Source: Acorus gramineus (Eukaryota; Streptophyta; Magnoliopsida; Acorales; Acoraceae). From it: a stretch of DNA of 64,000 bases. Position numbers and translations under genes: made by a program. How positions within the stretch are numbered: the stretch's first letter is position 1; every line of letters begins with the position of its first letter. Under the pieces are notes generated by a model. The model saw only the letters and a program-made list of their open reading frames with translations. It was not told the origin of the DNA and ran no database searches. Positions 55,896-64,000 of the stretch are shown in pieces. The DNA is taken from contig CM060847.1 in NCBI GenBank assembly GCA_030737835.1, positions 17,507,979 to 17,571,978 of the forward strand. Reading direction: 5' to 3'.

Positions 55896-56771
55896 CTGCC
55901 ATATAATTAATCTTTTGGTTTTTAATATATCATGCAAAGACGTACTATTAGTTTTAAAAATAATCTTTGATGAAGTTTATTGTAAAAACGACCGGACCAC
56001 CGATGGCCAGATATTTGATTTTTTTTTTTTTTTTATATTGTTTTTCAAGGAAGGCGGTTCCATATTTTCAATCATCAAACATGAAATTTTGGATTTTTCC
56101 AAGCATGGAGGGTGAAACTCTTTGGTCATGAATCCAACCACATAAAAAGTCCCAATTGTGTGATTCAATGATCTTTCCCCAGTTTAAGCTAAAACCTTTT
56201 AGGGCATGTTTGGATAGAAAAATTATCATATCAATACTTATGGATGAGAGTCCCATCATTATTTGTTTGGATGAACGAATTTAAATATCTTTTATCAAAT
56301 AAAAAATCATTCAAGGAATCTTATTAATGCACTTTAATGGACGCATGTTACCCATCTAAATATGTACTGATCAATCATACTCTTGTTAAGTGCTGATATA
56401 CAAATTTTCCGTTTGGATGTGCAATTGAACACTTTTCAAAAAGGGAAAATTGTCCAAAAGAAAATTTATCCATCTAAATTAGAAAAAATTCTTATTTAAT
56501 TTATATATATGATGGAATGCATAAAAAATAAAAATAAAAATTTAAAATTTAAAATATTTAACAAAATCTTCTAAAATTTAAGAATGATATTTTTATAAAT
56601 ATTGATGATTCTTGAGATGGTATGTAGCGCCCTAGGTTTACAAAGCAAGATATTGTCTGTTTTGTTCATCATCGGACTCACCGCTTTAAAATACATCTTG
56701 GTATGTAAGAGTTGTATTTTCAGATCTAAATGATTTTTAGATTCAGCGTCCATACTATCCCACATCACAAA

Positions 56772-56802
<31 letters not shown>

Positions 56803-57450
56803 CTGTGCGACGCCTCGTTTCCCCATGTTTCTAAATACTAGCAAAAAAATGTTATTTATTTCTAGAAGGCAAGCTTTTCCCAGCCGTGAATCCAAACAGA
56901 GACTTAGTTGTCAACTAGAAATGCTAAGCATTAAACAACCAAATTAATCGATGGAATCTTCATTTGGTTGAAATTTTATATGATTTGAAAAAATTAATCA
57001 TTGATCCATTTAATTAAATTTCATATAATAATATAGTTACATCAGAATCATTTAAAATAATTCATCCATATAGTGGAATTGATGGGTAATTATGTAAATG
57101 TTGATGGTAGATAATGATTTCTATTTTAATTGAACACCTATTCAAGTCATACATTCAAATGAGAAAGATCGATTACCCATCCTTTTGGTGGACAAGAAAT
57201 TTTCTAGTTGTTATTTCATTTATTTTTGTTATTATAACTGCAATTGTATTGGTATGTGCTCATATGACGGGAAATTACAATTCTGCCCTTCAAAAAAAAA
57301 AAAAAAAACAGACATGAAATGGTGCCAATTAGTTAACTACTGCTGTAAAATAATTTCCTTTACATGTGTTGGCCATATCATCTATTTCGCAGGTTAATCT
57401 AAGAAGGGAAGTCCAAGACTTCAGATCCTCAGCTTCCAATGTTATTCACC
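55896..57450. other. Unassigned AT-rich region
   Basis: No gene. Homopolymer tracts at 56,020-56,035 and 57,290-57,308, and an A-run joined to (CA)n at 56,769-56,803. Confidence 0.45.
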
Positions 57451-57470
57451 TTTGAGTTGTAGGGAGAGAC

Positions 57471-57597
57471 CCTGTGATTGGATCCACTCTGAGGTCATTC
57501 CAAATACTACATATTCATGCACTCTATGCTATTCAATTCATTCTGAGGTAATTCCAAAAACTCAATATTCATGCACTTTATGCTATTCAATATTTGT
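57471..57597. repeat. 57-bp tandem duplication
   Basis: CTGAGGTNATTCCAAA followed by ATATTCATGCACT[C/T]TATGCTATTCAAT occurs twice. The preceding AGGGAGAGACCCTGTGATTG resembles the leader-like sequence near 14,998 upstream of the resistance gene. Confidence 0.7.
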
Positions 57598-57784
57598 TTG
57601 GTTTTGTCTTTCAAGATATTAGTTAATCCATATAATCCATCTAGCTTCACTGCATTAGGATGTAATTTGATGTGCCTTTTTTTCTGGTGGAAAGTATTTG
57701 GATGTGCATTAATGTTGGATTTTGGTCCTTGGAACCCATTCATTGACTAAAAAATGCATCCATTTTTAGGGAGCCTATAAATTT

Positions 57785-57985
57785 TATTTTAATTTGTGTA
57801 ACACATCACTTCTAGTCTTCAATTATTTTTTAATTTCTTTGTATTAGATGTAATAAATCATAACCATTTGTAAATATGTATAACACTTAATTTGTAACTT
57901 CTTGTAACTCCTACTCTTCATTTTTATAAATTAAGATCTTCAACACCATTAAGTGAGTGAAAATATTTGTGTTGTAATATGGTAT
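57785..57985 (+). other. Possible degraded copia-type LTR end and primer-binding site
   Basis: An AT-rich LTR-like stretch (TGTGTAACACATCAC...) ends with GTGTTGTAATA, followed by TGGTATCACAACACAAC near 57,979, where an initiator-Met PBS (TGGTATCAGAGC) would lie. No second LTR or pol found. Confidence 0.3.
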
Positions 57986-57989
57986 CACA

Positions 57990-58785
57990 ACACAACTAGA
58001 TCCTCATCCCATATCTTTTCAAGAAGCCACCCCCCCCCCCCTAAAAAAAAAAATTTCTCTTATCCATAGACTCATGTAAACAATTCCTACCCAACATCAA
58101 ACCCTTCTCCTCCTCTCATTTTTCTTTAATTTCTTCCACGGAACTCTTTCCAAAAATTGCCCAACTTTACATATCTCTTTCTACACACCTTCATCACATT
58201 CTCTTCTAGCTTTCTCTCCCTTCTAACCGTCGGTACTGGATTTTTGACAATGGGATGTCTTGTTAATCCGAGTTCCTTCGAACTTGGTTTCGGTCCGTAC
58301 GCGACGTACCAAATCACCGTCTGAAGGATCATCCTACCTCGCTTGACCGCTCACTAGGACGTGGTTGTGATCGCCACTTGCTTTTCCTCAAAAACAAGAA
58401 AAGATGGTATTTCTTTGATACTCGCCTGTAGCGGGAAATTATGGATTCTCTTCACGTTGACGTGGCCGGCCATGCAACGCGGTGAAGCTCATGTACCTCG
58501 CACAAAATGATTAAAATCCGATTAGAAAAATGGTGTAGTAAATTATTTTAAAATAAAAAAAAGACATTAAATATAAATCTTAAACATGCACCGTTTTAGT
58601 TGGTTTGGGGGAGGGGACTAGCAATTATTTTACCAACCCCTCCCACAAAGATTTACCTCTTAAAATGTAATGAAATATGGGTTGGGATTGATGCACTAAA
58701 CTAAATGATGTAGATGAAAATTAAATAAAATAAATAAAAATCAAGAACTAAAAGACCCCCTGTTTAGTTATGTTCTTACTGATCT
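57990..58785. other. Unassigned region
   Basis: A poly(C)-poly(A) tract lies at about 58,030-58,051. A moderately GC-rich stretch at 58,220-58,500 reads like decayed coding DNA but matches nothing I recognise. Confidence 0.35.
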
Positions 58786-58789
58786 CCTT

Positions 58790-60710
58790 TATCAACTTCT
58801 TCTTCTTCCTTCCTCTCTCTATTTTCACTCTCACTCTCTGTATTTTCTCTTACTCACACACACACACACACAACACACACAAGCAAAAGAAAAAAAATAA
58901 CTTCTTCCTTGACTTCCTCCTCTAAACAGCTCGGACCACCTTTTTCTTTTATTAAATAAACCCAAAACACCTACACACACTCTCCAAAAAAAATAAAATC
59001 AAATAAAAACCCTCTACAAAATAGTCATCAGGAATAGATCAAGAAAATCAGTAAAACAAAATAACTCAATAAACCAGAAACACTTTTAAACACTTTTGAA
59101 ACCAGAGAAGTGATGGATAAACTGACGGCTCTACTATGAGCTGTCGATAGACAATTACAGGTTTTTTTTTAGAAGAATAAACCGATGGCTCTACTATAAG
59201 CCGTCGCCAAACAGTTCTAGGAAATCAATTAAACAGTGTATTTTAACGAATCAGAAAGTTGATAGGATAAGACGGAAGACAAGTAAAACCGACGGCTCTA
59301 ACAAGAGCCATCAGAAAACCAAACCCAAAAATTCAGAAAGCCAGTAAAGAGCTGTTGTCTTTTATGAGAATCAAATAATAATAAAGCAGTAAACAAAATA
59401 AAGGAGCAATGGAACAGTAAATCAAACAAATGAAAAACAATGTCAATTAAGTAGAAAGGGAAATAATAAGTAAATGGGGTTAGTAGTCCTCGGGAGAGAG
59501 TATCCCAAACAAAAGGAGGTGCTCAAATGGTCCTAAGATCAACTGGCCGATGGCCCTAGTATAGGCCGTCCGTCGGCTGCGTATCATTTCCAAAAGAGCT
59601 GTTCAAAGTCCACAAGATGCAACAACCAACACTCAATTTCTTTAAACTATTTTCTTATATGATTAAAAAGATTTACATGATTTGGGTTTACAAGGTTTCT
59701 TAAGGGTTGGTTTATGGGAGTTCTAATAGAGCCCTATAAGAAACAAAAGAAAATGAGGGAGATGGAGGTGGGTGAGCAAGGAAAAATAGGAGTTTCTTCT
59801 CTATATTCTCTCCTCTTTTTTAGGTTAAAAGTGGACAAGGGAGTGGCTGATTTCGTGGAGATTTTCTTTGGCTTCCTTGCTGCCCCTTCTTCTTCACAAA
59901 ACCCCTCTATTTATAGTGCAAAAGCCCCCTCTCACAAGCTTCCTTCATCCTCTCTTTGTTAGACAACACATAGGGGCATTAAATGCTTCCTTTCCCATCA
60001 CCCAAAGCCCGCAAACACGTCCCCTCGGAGTGGTAGTCGAAGGAGGAGCGCCATTTCCTTTTGCCCAGCTGGTTTTGCCAACTTTTCGAATGCAGACAAG
60101 CGACGACTCTGACCAGAACCGTCAGAGCCCAGATCAACGGCTCTCCCCGCAGAGGTCGGAACTATTAAGACAAAATATTATTTCTGAATGTGTTTCATGA
60201 TCCTCATCTTGTAAGATTTCCAACGCCACTGACAGATCGAGAATCAGAGGTGTATTGCTCAAGTTATGGTCCGATCTTGTGGGAGTGTCCGGCTACGAAA
60301 GGAAAACCAACGGCTCCTCTTGTGGCCGTCGCCCAAAACTGAAGGCTCATGTCCAAGCCATCAATTTGTGAAGTCATGATCCTCATTCTGTGGGCTTTCC
60401 AACGCCGCTGAAGGATCAAGAATTAGAGGTGCATTGCTCAAGTTATGGTCCAATCTTGTGGGAACTGTCCGATTATCTGTGTAGGGGCAATCCTTCTACT
60501 TCTTCTAAAGGCCAAACCACCCTGATCTTGAATTGTTTGTTGTTATCTAATCTTGGGTGATTAATTTTGAGAGAATATGTGGTTGAAGCCTGCATAAATC
60601 AGATATTACAAGCGATAAATATTATGCTATTTTGATCGGTCAAAAATGGGGTATCTACAATTGCGATAAATATTATGCTATTTTGATCGGTCAAAAATGG
60701 GGTATCTACA
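58790..60710 (-). mobile_element. Tat-type Ty3/gypsy LTR, minus strand
   Basis: On the minus strand it begins TGTAGATACCCCATTTTTGACC at 60,710 (a second start at 60,659), the start typical of Tat/Ogre-type LTRs, preceded by a polypurine-like GAAGGGGCAAT. A TATA box (CTATAAATAG on the minus strand) is at 59,907-59,916. The U3 holds a 100-bp direct repeat (about 60,194-60,292 and 60,374-60,474) and at least six imperfect hairpins of the GACGGCTCTANNATAAGCCGTC type between 59,119 and 60,330. A pyrimidine and (CA)n tract lies at 58,790-58,880. The left end of the LTR is not defined. Confidence 0.65.
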
Positions 60711-61010
60711 ATTGCCCCTTCTCGAATGTGTTTTGGGTGAAACTTGAAACATCATTCGAGGATAAGAAAAGAGACCTTATTTTTTACCGGCCCTTCTCCA
60801 ACATGAGATTCGGTCTCATGACTGCTAACTGCATAAATCAGATGTTACAAGCGATAAATATTATGCTATTTTGATCGGTCAAAAATGGGGTATCTACAAT
60901 TGCCCCTTGTCGAATATGTTTCGGGTGAAACTTGAAACATCATTCGAGGATAAGAAAAGAGACCTCATTTTTTACCGGCCCTTCTCCAACATGAACTTCG
61001 GTCTCATGAC
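60608..61010 (-). repeat. Tandem copies of the Tat LTR start and polypurine tract
   Basis: GATCGGTCAAAAATGGGG followed by TATCTACA ends at 60,659, 60,710 and 60,898. The last two are each followed by ATTGCCCCTT and a 188-bp unit containing CATCATTCGAGGATAAGAAA and TTACCGGCCCTTCTCCAACA. Confidence 0.85.
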
Positions 61011-61688
61011 TGCTAACAACGAAGAAATGAACCTTGGATAGGTCTACAAAAATTCATCAACAAAATGATCCTGGGGGGAGAAAGACATTTAATCTAATGC
61101 AATGAGTGATCCAACCCTCGATTGGGGTTCCTAGCCTTCGTGTGCTACAGCCCGGCATCGGATTCAGTGATCAGGGGATATCATAAAAAAGTAATAAAAG
61201 AAATGTTGATTGATAATTTGAAAGGATCATTGCTTAAGGAACTGAAGTGGACAAGGCCAAGGAAAATTATCTTGGATGATATGAGTAACAAAACGAAAAG
61301 TACATGAGAGTGGAATAGCAACTTAGGCCAGGCAAGATTATGAATCAAGAAAGCATTCGAACCAAATGAGAATTGAAGCTTATGAAGGCACACAAGAAAT
61401 ATGCAAATGTTCTAAATGCATTTTTTTTTTAAGAAGACAAATAGCTTGCAGTTTTATATAAACAGGTCATGGCATGATGTGAGTGTATGCTTAAGTGACA
61501 TGTATCATGGTGGGATGATGAGCAAGAAGCTTAGCATGTGAGAGCATGTTGTATTATGAAGGATTGGTCAAAGCATGAAAGACTTCCATTTGATTGACCC
61601 TAGTTTGTTTGAAAATTTCAAGTCTACTCAGACAAGCACAAGATTTCAGTCCATTGGATTAGGCAGCCTTTAAAATGACTCATGTGGT
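61011..61688. other. Probable 3' non-coding internal sequence of the minus-strand Tat element
   Basis: Follows the polypurine tract in the position of the element's 3' internal region. No domain recognised; cut by the plus-strand Tat LTR at 61,689. Confidence 0.35.
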
Positions 61689-62707
61689 TGTAGATACCCC
61701 AATTTCGACCGTCCAAAAAAAATGAAAATACTTCAAGTAATATTTAGAAATGACCACATTTGAACATCTAATAGAAAACATCTTTAAAAAAGGGAACAAG
61801 AGAAACCCTGGCCATAACACTTAGAAAAATCAAAGGACCAGAGATGGGGCGGCTAATTGGAAGTAGTCGCACCACACTGGGCGGCTAGTTTCAACTAGCC
61901 GCCCCTTAAACCGCCCTCCACCGCTTCCCTTGGATGGGATATAAAGCAGCATTTAATGTTGATGATTGCGGTGGTTTGTTCTAGCCGCCCCTTCTCTGAC
62001 GGTTCAACCCTAGTAACCACATCAAGCCACCACTTGTCAGAGATTGGATGTTTGGCAAGTCATCATTGGGGCGGCATCTTGAGAGTAGCTGCCCCTCACC
62101 TGGACACTGTCAGAAAAACAAAGATATAATGGAAGGTCAAATCAACCACCCTATTATCCAATTCAATCTATTGTCCAGTGGACACTCCTCTGCCCCATTT
62201 TTACTATAAATAAGGGGGTCCAAACACTTCTTCCAATAACAACATCACTCATTCAATCAACCACTTCATACCCACACTTGCAACCACATTCACCACTTCC
62301 CCACCCTCTACTTGAGAGAGAGAAAGAGTCCCAATTTGAGAGAAGAAAACCCATTTCCAAGCCAAATCTACTCTCTAAAAACCCTCTCTAAAACCCAGGT
62401 TAAACCTATCTTAACCTGTATCAAACCCTAACCCATTTCCTACCCAGGTTCAGCCCAAATAGAACCAGACACCAGGCCGCTAACCCTAACTAGCCGTCCT
62501 CTTTTAGGCGGCTAATTTCCACTAGTCGGCCCTCCCCCTGTACCCCTGACTTTCTAAACCGCCATTTGTCAAGTTCCCGAAGCAGAATAGGATTATCTGT
62601 TTTCACCTCTGTGTGTGGCAAGCCCGTATCTCAGAGCAGAGAATCCACAATCCCACACGAAGGCAATCAATTGCAACACCCAACTTTTCCTGCTTTTTGA
62701 GAAAGCA
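61689..62707 (+). repeat. 5' LTR of the plus-strand Tat element
   Basis: About 1,019 bp, TGTAGATACCCC...GAGAAAGCA, with TATA box CTATAAATAAG at 62,204. Repeated imperfect hairpins GGGCGGCTAGTTTCAACTAG with GCCGCCCC occur in U3 (about 61,850-62,100) and in R/U5 (about 62,480-62,540). Confidence 0.75.
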
Positions 62708-62709
62708 GG

Positions 62710-62724
62710 TGGCGATCACAACAA
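62710..62724 (+). other. Candidate Tat primer-binding site
   Basis: TGGCGATCACAACAA, two bases after the LTR end, in the position and with the TGGCGA start expected of Tat/Ogre elements. Confidence 0.55.
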
Positions 62725-63097
62725 CCACCCTCGAATCCTCCTGAGGAGCTATCGGGCGCCTCAGCAAGGAACCATACCCTTTCCCCCCTTCCGAGAGACG
62801 ATCCGACCGAGCCTGCCAAGGCGCGCACCGGATCCGAATCCCCGAAGAACCTCCACACACACACAACCGCCAGAAGAAAAAAAAACTTTCCAGAGTGCAC
62901 CCCCTCTGAAATCCGATACCGACAACCTAGTGATCACGGTGGGACATCCCACGTGAAAAACGACAAAAGGTAATCCTCTTCTCCTTCCTTCAGTAACTTG
63001 ACAAAAGTTCCATCACCCCCCTTTGGAAAATTAAAATTTCCCACCCTCCAAGTCAGACCCTCCTCTACTTTGCATCACAACAACATTTCTTTCTTTC

Positions 63098-63375
63098 AGC
63101 CGCACACAGCTGCGCACCTTTTACTGCTTTAAATCTCACTCTTTACAGCTTTAAGCCGCACACAGCTACGCACTTTTATTGCTTTCATCACACACTTTTA
63201 CTGCTTTAAGCCGCACACAGCTACACACCTTTATTGCTTTCATCACACTCTTTTACTGCTTTTAGCCGCATACAGCTGCACACCTTTACTGCTTTCATCA
63301 CACTCTTTTACTGCTTTAAGCCGCATACAGCTACGCACCCTTTACTGCTTTATCACACCCTTTTACTGCTTTAAA
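63098..63375 (+). repeat. 55-bp tandem repeats in the Tat leader
   Basis: AGCCGCACACAGCTACGCAC-type units begin at 63,098, 63,153, 63,209, 63,263 and 63,319 (54-56 bp apart), each followed by TTTACTGCTTTCATCACAC-type spacer. They end about 40 bp before the gag ATG. Confidence 0.88.
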
Positions 63376-63416
63376 CTTGCATCTGTTTTACCCCTGAGTC
63401 ATTCCACATTCACACC

Positions 63417-64000
63417 ATGGAGACCTACACCCATGAGGAAACAGTAGAAGAGAGAGCCGAACAAGGAGACCAAACCGCACAATTCCTTAGCCACCTAAAG
63501 GAGAGGATGGCTACCTTAAGGTACCAATTGATGGAGGACATGTTCAATGACCTTGCCGACTTTCGCCAGGTCAAGACCTTGAAGCAAGAAACTTCTGCCA
63601 AGACCCCCAAGGCTTGCCCCACCCCCAAAACCCCACCAACACCCAGTTTCTTGGTCAGTCCGAGCACGTTTTCATTTACCCCACCTTCCCACGTGAATCC
63701 AATATTCCTAGCAGCCTCCGCACCAGGCCCTTACCAGGCCACATCCAACTCAGGCCTACTAAACTACACGCCCAAGGCAGAAACGTTGAACGAAACCATC
63801 TGGCCCAAACACATGTCTCTACATAATTTGAGACAGATCCCGTCAGTCAGCCTACCGGAGGGATTTAAAATCCCAAAGTTTCTCCGGTATAACGGTCGTG
63901 GAGACCCATATGTTCATTTAATCGCTTTTTATCTAGATGCCTGACCTTTTCTAGATAATCAACCTCTATTAGTCTTCCTTTTCCAAAAATCATTGGAAGG
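63417..64000 (+). pseudogene. Tat-type gag, N-terminal part, with premature stop
   Basis: METYTHEETVEERAEQGDQ starts at 63,417. A Pro/Ser/Thr-rich segment (about residues 60-110) precedes the conserved gag entry SLPEGFKIPKFLRYNGRGDP and YVHLIAFYLDA, wording typical of gag in Tat-type gypsy elements. A TGA at 63,942-63,944 interrupts the frame, but the same frame continues (PFLDNQPLLVFLFQKSLEG) to the window edge, so the stop is most likely a mutation of a single codon. Gag forms the particle that packages element RNA. Whether the rest of the polyprotein is intact cannot be seen. Confidence 0.75.

Larger units (their letters stand above)
61689..64000 (+). mobile_element. Tat-type Ty3/gypsy retrotransposon, 5' part (runs off the window)
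   Basis: 5' LTR (61,689-62,707), PBS-like site starting at 62,710, a 0.7-kb leader with tandem repeats, and gag starting at 63,417. The rest lies beyond the window. Its LTR start TGTAGATACCCC is shared with the minus-strand element at 60,710, but the body is different, so these are two related families facing away from one another. Confidence 0.75.

Overview
This is a nuclear plant (flowering plant) window. The evidence is an intronless CC-NBS-LRR disease-resistance gene, isolated exons with GT-AG borders, and dense plant transposable elements of many classes: Ty1/copia, Ty3/gypsy chromovirus and Tat types, L1-type LINEs, tRNA-derived SINEs, hAT, and a Mutator-like element carrying a plant mobile domain. 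The DNA is AT-rich apart from GC-rich transposon segments. The species cannot be named from the sequence. The only long, apparently intact host gene is the resistance gene at 15.3-19.9 kb. All other host coding sequence seen is isolated single exons, and nearly all transposon reading frames are broken.

Layout. 1-4.5 kb is one copy of a recent direct duplication; the second copy lies at 21.37-25.9 kb, and a more diverged third copy (19.9-21.3 kb) is the natural 3' flank of the resistance gene. The block is therefore downstream flank of tandemly duplicated resistance genes, and a paralogue probably lies just left of the window. 4.5-8.3 kb: a chromovirus-type LTR abutting a truncated minus-strand copia remnant with a very GC-rich leader. 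8.3-12.2 kb: two rearranged copies of a local duplication that share one ancestral SINE, now split between them; one copy also holds a 957-bp foldback element with a visible empty site. 12.2-15.3 kb: upstream region of the resistance gene, with a LINE 3' fragment and a solo LTR. 15.3-19.9 kb: the resistance gene, whose LRR domain holds eight nearly identical 174-bp units.

25.9-36.2 kb: decayed DNA with a frameshifted protein-disulfide-isomerase-like exon, a complete short-LTR copia element (27,787-31,644, target-site duplication AATGG), LINE 3' remnants, a lone Rab5-type GTPase exon and a small SINE. 36.2-42.7 kb: a nearly full-length minus-strand Ty3/gypsy element with gag, protease, RT, RNase H and integrase, both LTRs, PBS and PPT. 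A 577-bp hAT element sits in its 3' LTR.

42.8-55.9 kb: a tandem duplication of about 2 kb of host DNA whose copies took different insertions. Copy A has a hAT element, a GC-rich insert and a 1.07-kb retroposon-like insert. Copy B has a 340-bp terminal-inverted-repeat element that itself holds a 5.65-kb Mutator-like element (MULE), plus a second hAT of the same family in the opposite orientation. The MULE encodes a MURA-type transposase whose last intron is phase-compatible with downstream plant-mobile-domain exons, and both of its ends carry arrays of perfect palindromes. 55.9-64 kb: decayed sequence, a minus-strand Tat-type LTR, and the 5' end of a plus-strand Tat element (LTR, PBS, repeat-rich leader, gag) that leaves the window.

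The genes do not form a pathway. The window reads as one resistance-gene locus in a transposon-rich neighbourhood, where tandem duplication and unequal exchange shape both the gene (LRR units) and its flanks.
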